Origin: Candidatus Onthomorpha intestinigallinarum
Lineage (GTDB): Bacteria; Bacteroidota; Bacteroidia; Bacteroidales; P3
Direction: 5' to 3'
Assembly: GCA_019114015.1 (NCBI GenBank)
Contig: DXGG01000184.1
Span: forward strand, 1-5,194
Length of the DNA stretch: 5,194 nt
Part shown: piece after piece, positions 4,539-5,194 of the stretch
Layout of the letters: the number at the start of each line of letters is the position of its first letter
Position numbering within the stretch: the stretch's first letter is position 1
The notes under the pieces: model-generated
What the model was told of the DNA's origin: nothing
The model's input: only the letters and a program-made list of their open reading frames with translations
Database searches by the model: none
Translations under genes and position numbers: made by a program

Positions 4539-5189
4539 ATGGATAAAACAAACATTCGGCAGACAACAGGTCTGCAAGTATTCTACAATGAAAATGAAAA
4601 CGTAAGTGTCAGAACCAAGATTATTGCAGGAGAACCTTGGTTCGTGGGAAAGGATGTGTGCAATCTATTAGGAATTGTCAATCATAAAGATTCTTTATCA
4701 AGATTGGATGATGACGAAAGGAGGGGGGTAGGTATTGCCGACCCCCTTGGTGGAAATCAGCAAGTTACGTGTATCAACGAATCCGGACTATATCACCTTA
4801 TCTTCATCAGCCGCAAGCCAGAAGCAAAAGCCATCCGTCGATGGGTAACCGGCACAGTGCTTCCCAGCATCCGTCGCACTGGAAGCTACTCGGTAAGCAG
4901 CGAGCGTCCGGAAAGCACGAAACGTCTTCCGCTTCCCAAGTTCCGTCCGTACTTCGGCCAGTGGAAAGAAAAGGTGAAACCCTATATCAGCCGTGCGGAG
5001 CTTTGCCTTACAGCCGAGAAGCAGCGTGTCACGCTGGGGCATGTGCAGAAGGTGTATGCCGGAACAGCGGTAAGTTATCCGGTGGCACAGTGCATCCAGT
5101 TCTTCGCCAGGAAGAACCGCCAGGAAGGACGTACCTATCCGGAGAAGAAACCTGCTTACGAACAACTTTGCATCACGTGGGAGGAATGA
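4539..5189 (+). CDS. Bro-N family phage antirepressor-like protein
   Basis: The product has 216 residues. Residues 12-117 match a Bro-N domain: LQVFYNENENVSVRTKIIAG, PWFVGKDVCNLLGI, the LDDDERRG turn, INESGLYHLIFISRKPEAKA and the closing RRWVTGTVLPSIRRTGSY. Such domains bind DNA and occur at the front of many phage antirepressors. The C-terminal part (about 140-216) is neither the usual ANT nor KilA-C domain as far as I can tell. RVTLGHVQKVYAGTAVSYPV within it looks like a small helix-turn-helix, so the protein may have two DNA-contacting parts. It diverges from the repressor gene, which suggests it is an early gene released on induction. Base use changes inside the gene: AT-rich at the front, GC-rich after about 4800. 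The stop at 5187-5189 overlaps an ATG at 5186, and another ATG ends the window at 5192-5194, so a following gene is probably translationally coupled. Confidence 0.87.
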   Translation: MDKTNIRQTTGLQVFYNENENVSVRTKIIAGEPWFVGKDVCNLLGIVNHKDSLSRLDDDERRGVGIADPLGGNQQVTCINESGLYHLIFISRKPEAKAIRRWVTGTVLPSIRRTGSYSVSSERPESTKRLPLPKFRPYFGQWKEKVKPYISRAELCLTAEKQRVTLGHVQKVYAGTAVSYPVAQCIQFFARKNRQEGRTYPEKKPAYEQLCITWEE

Positions 5190-5194
5190 AGATG

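Noticed and set aside
4788..5165. Minus-strand ORF of 125 codons
   Set aside because: It is the antisense shadow of the GC-rich second half of the Bro-N gene.

Overview
The window looks like DNA from a Bacteroidales bacterium (Bacteroides, Phocaeicola or Parabacteroides type). Three things point there: promoters fitting the Bacteroides TTG / TAnnTTTG pattern with about 19-20 bases between the elements, a helicase fragment typical of Bacteroides conjugative elements, and an arm-binding tyrosine integrase of the kind found on them. It is accessory DNA in two blocks separated by a tRNA-like gene.

Block 1 (1-1752, all minus strand) is the wreck of an integrative conjugative element. An integrase gene (1752-1120) keeps its arm-binding and core-binding domains but loses the whole catalytic domain. 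At about 1143-1155 it runs directly into the back half of a group II intron (about 1145-560): the C-terminal D/HNH part of the reverse transcriptase/maturase, then a textbook 34-nt domain V and a domain VI. The intron ends exactly inside the gene of a large SF2-type helicase (559-1 and beyond), just before helicase motif VI. One simple history fits: an intron inserted into the helicase gene, then one deletion removed the end of the integrase, the DNA between, the upstream helicase exon and the front of the intron.

Bases 1753-2518 hold no gene. They carry a candidate integrase promoter and several sets of short direct repeats. The clearest is four copies of TTGGRCATACY at 2227-2306, partly inside a 10-bp inverted repeat. 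These resemble integrase arm sites or iterons and probably belong to the element end.

A tRNA-like gene lies at 2519-2600. It has a strong promoter, good D and T arms, a templated CCA and glycine-type acceptor bases, but an anticodon loop of about 14 nt instead of 7. It is either a damaged tRNA or a non-decoding tRNA-like RNA.

Block 2 (2645-5194) looks like the early/lysogeny side of a prophage. It holds a small plus-strand ORF, a tail-anchored membrane protein with a winged-helix-like front, and an operon-like pair of an S24/CI-type repressor and a small lipoprotein, closed by a terminator. A Bro-N family antirepressor-like gene diverges from the repressor. In the divergent gap, an 8-bp direct repeat 22 bp apart overlaps the -33 and -7 boxes of the bro promoter and is a plausible operator. 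The last bases offer a start codon for a following gene overlapping or abutting the bro stop. No phage structural gene, CRISPR array or intact transposase is visible.
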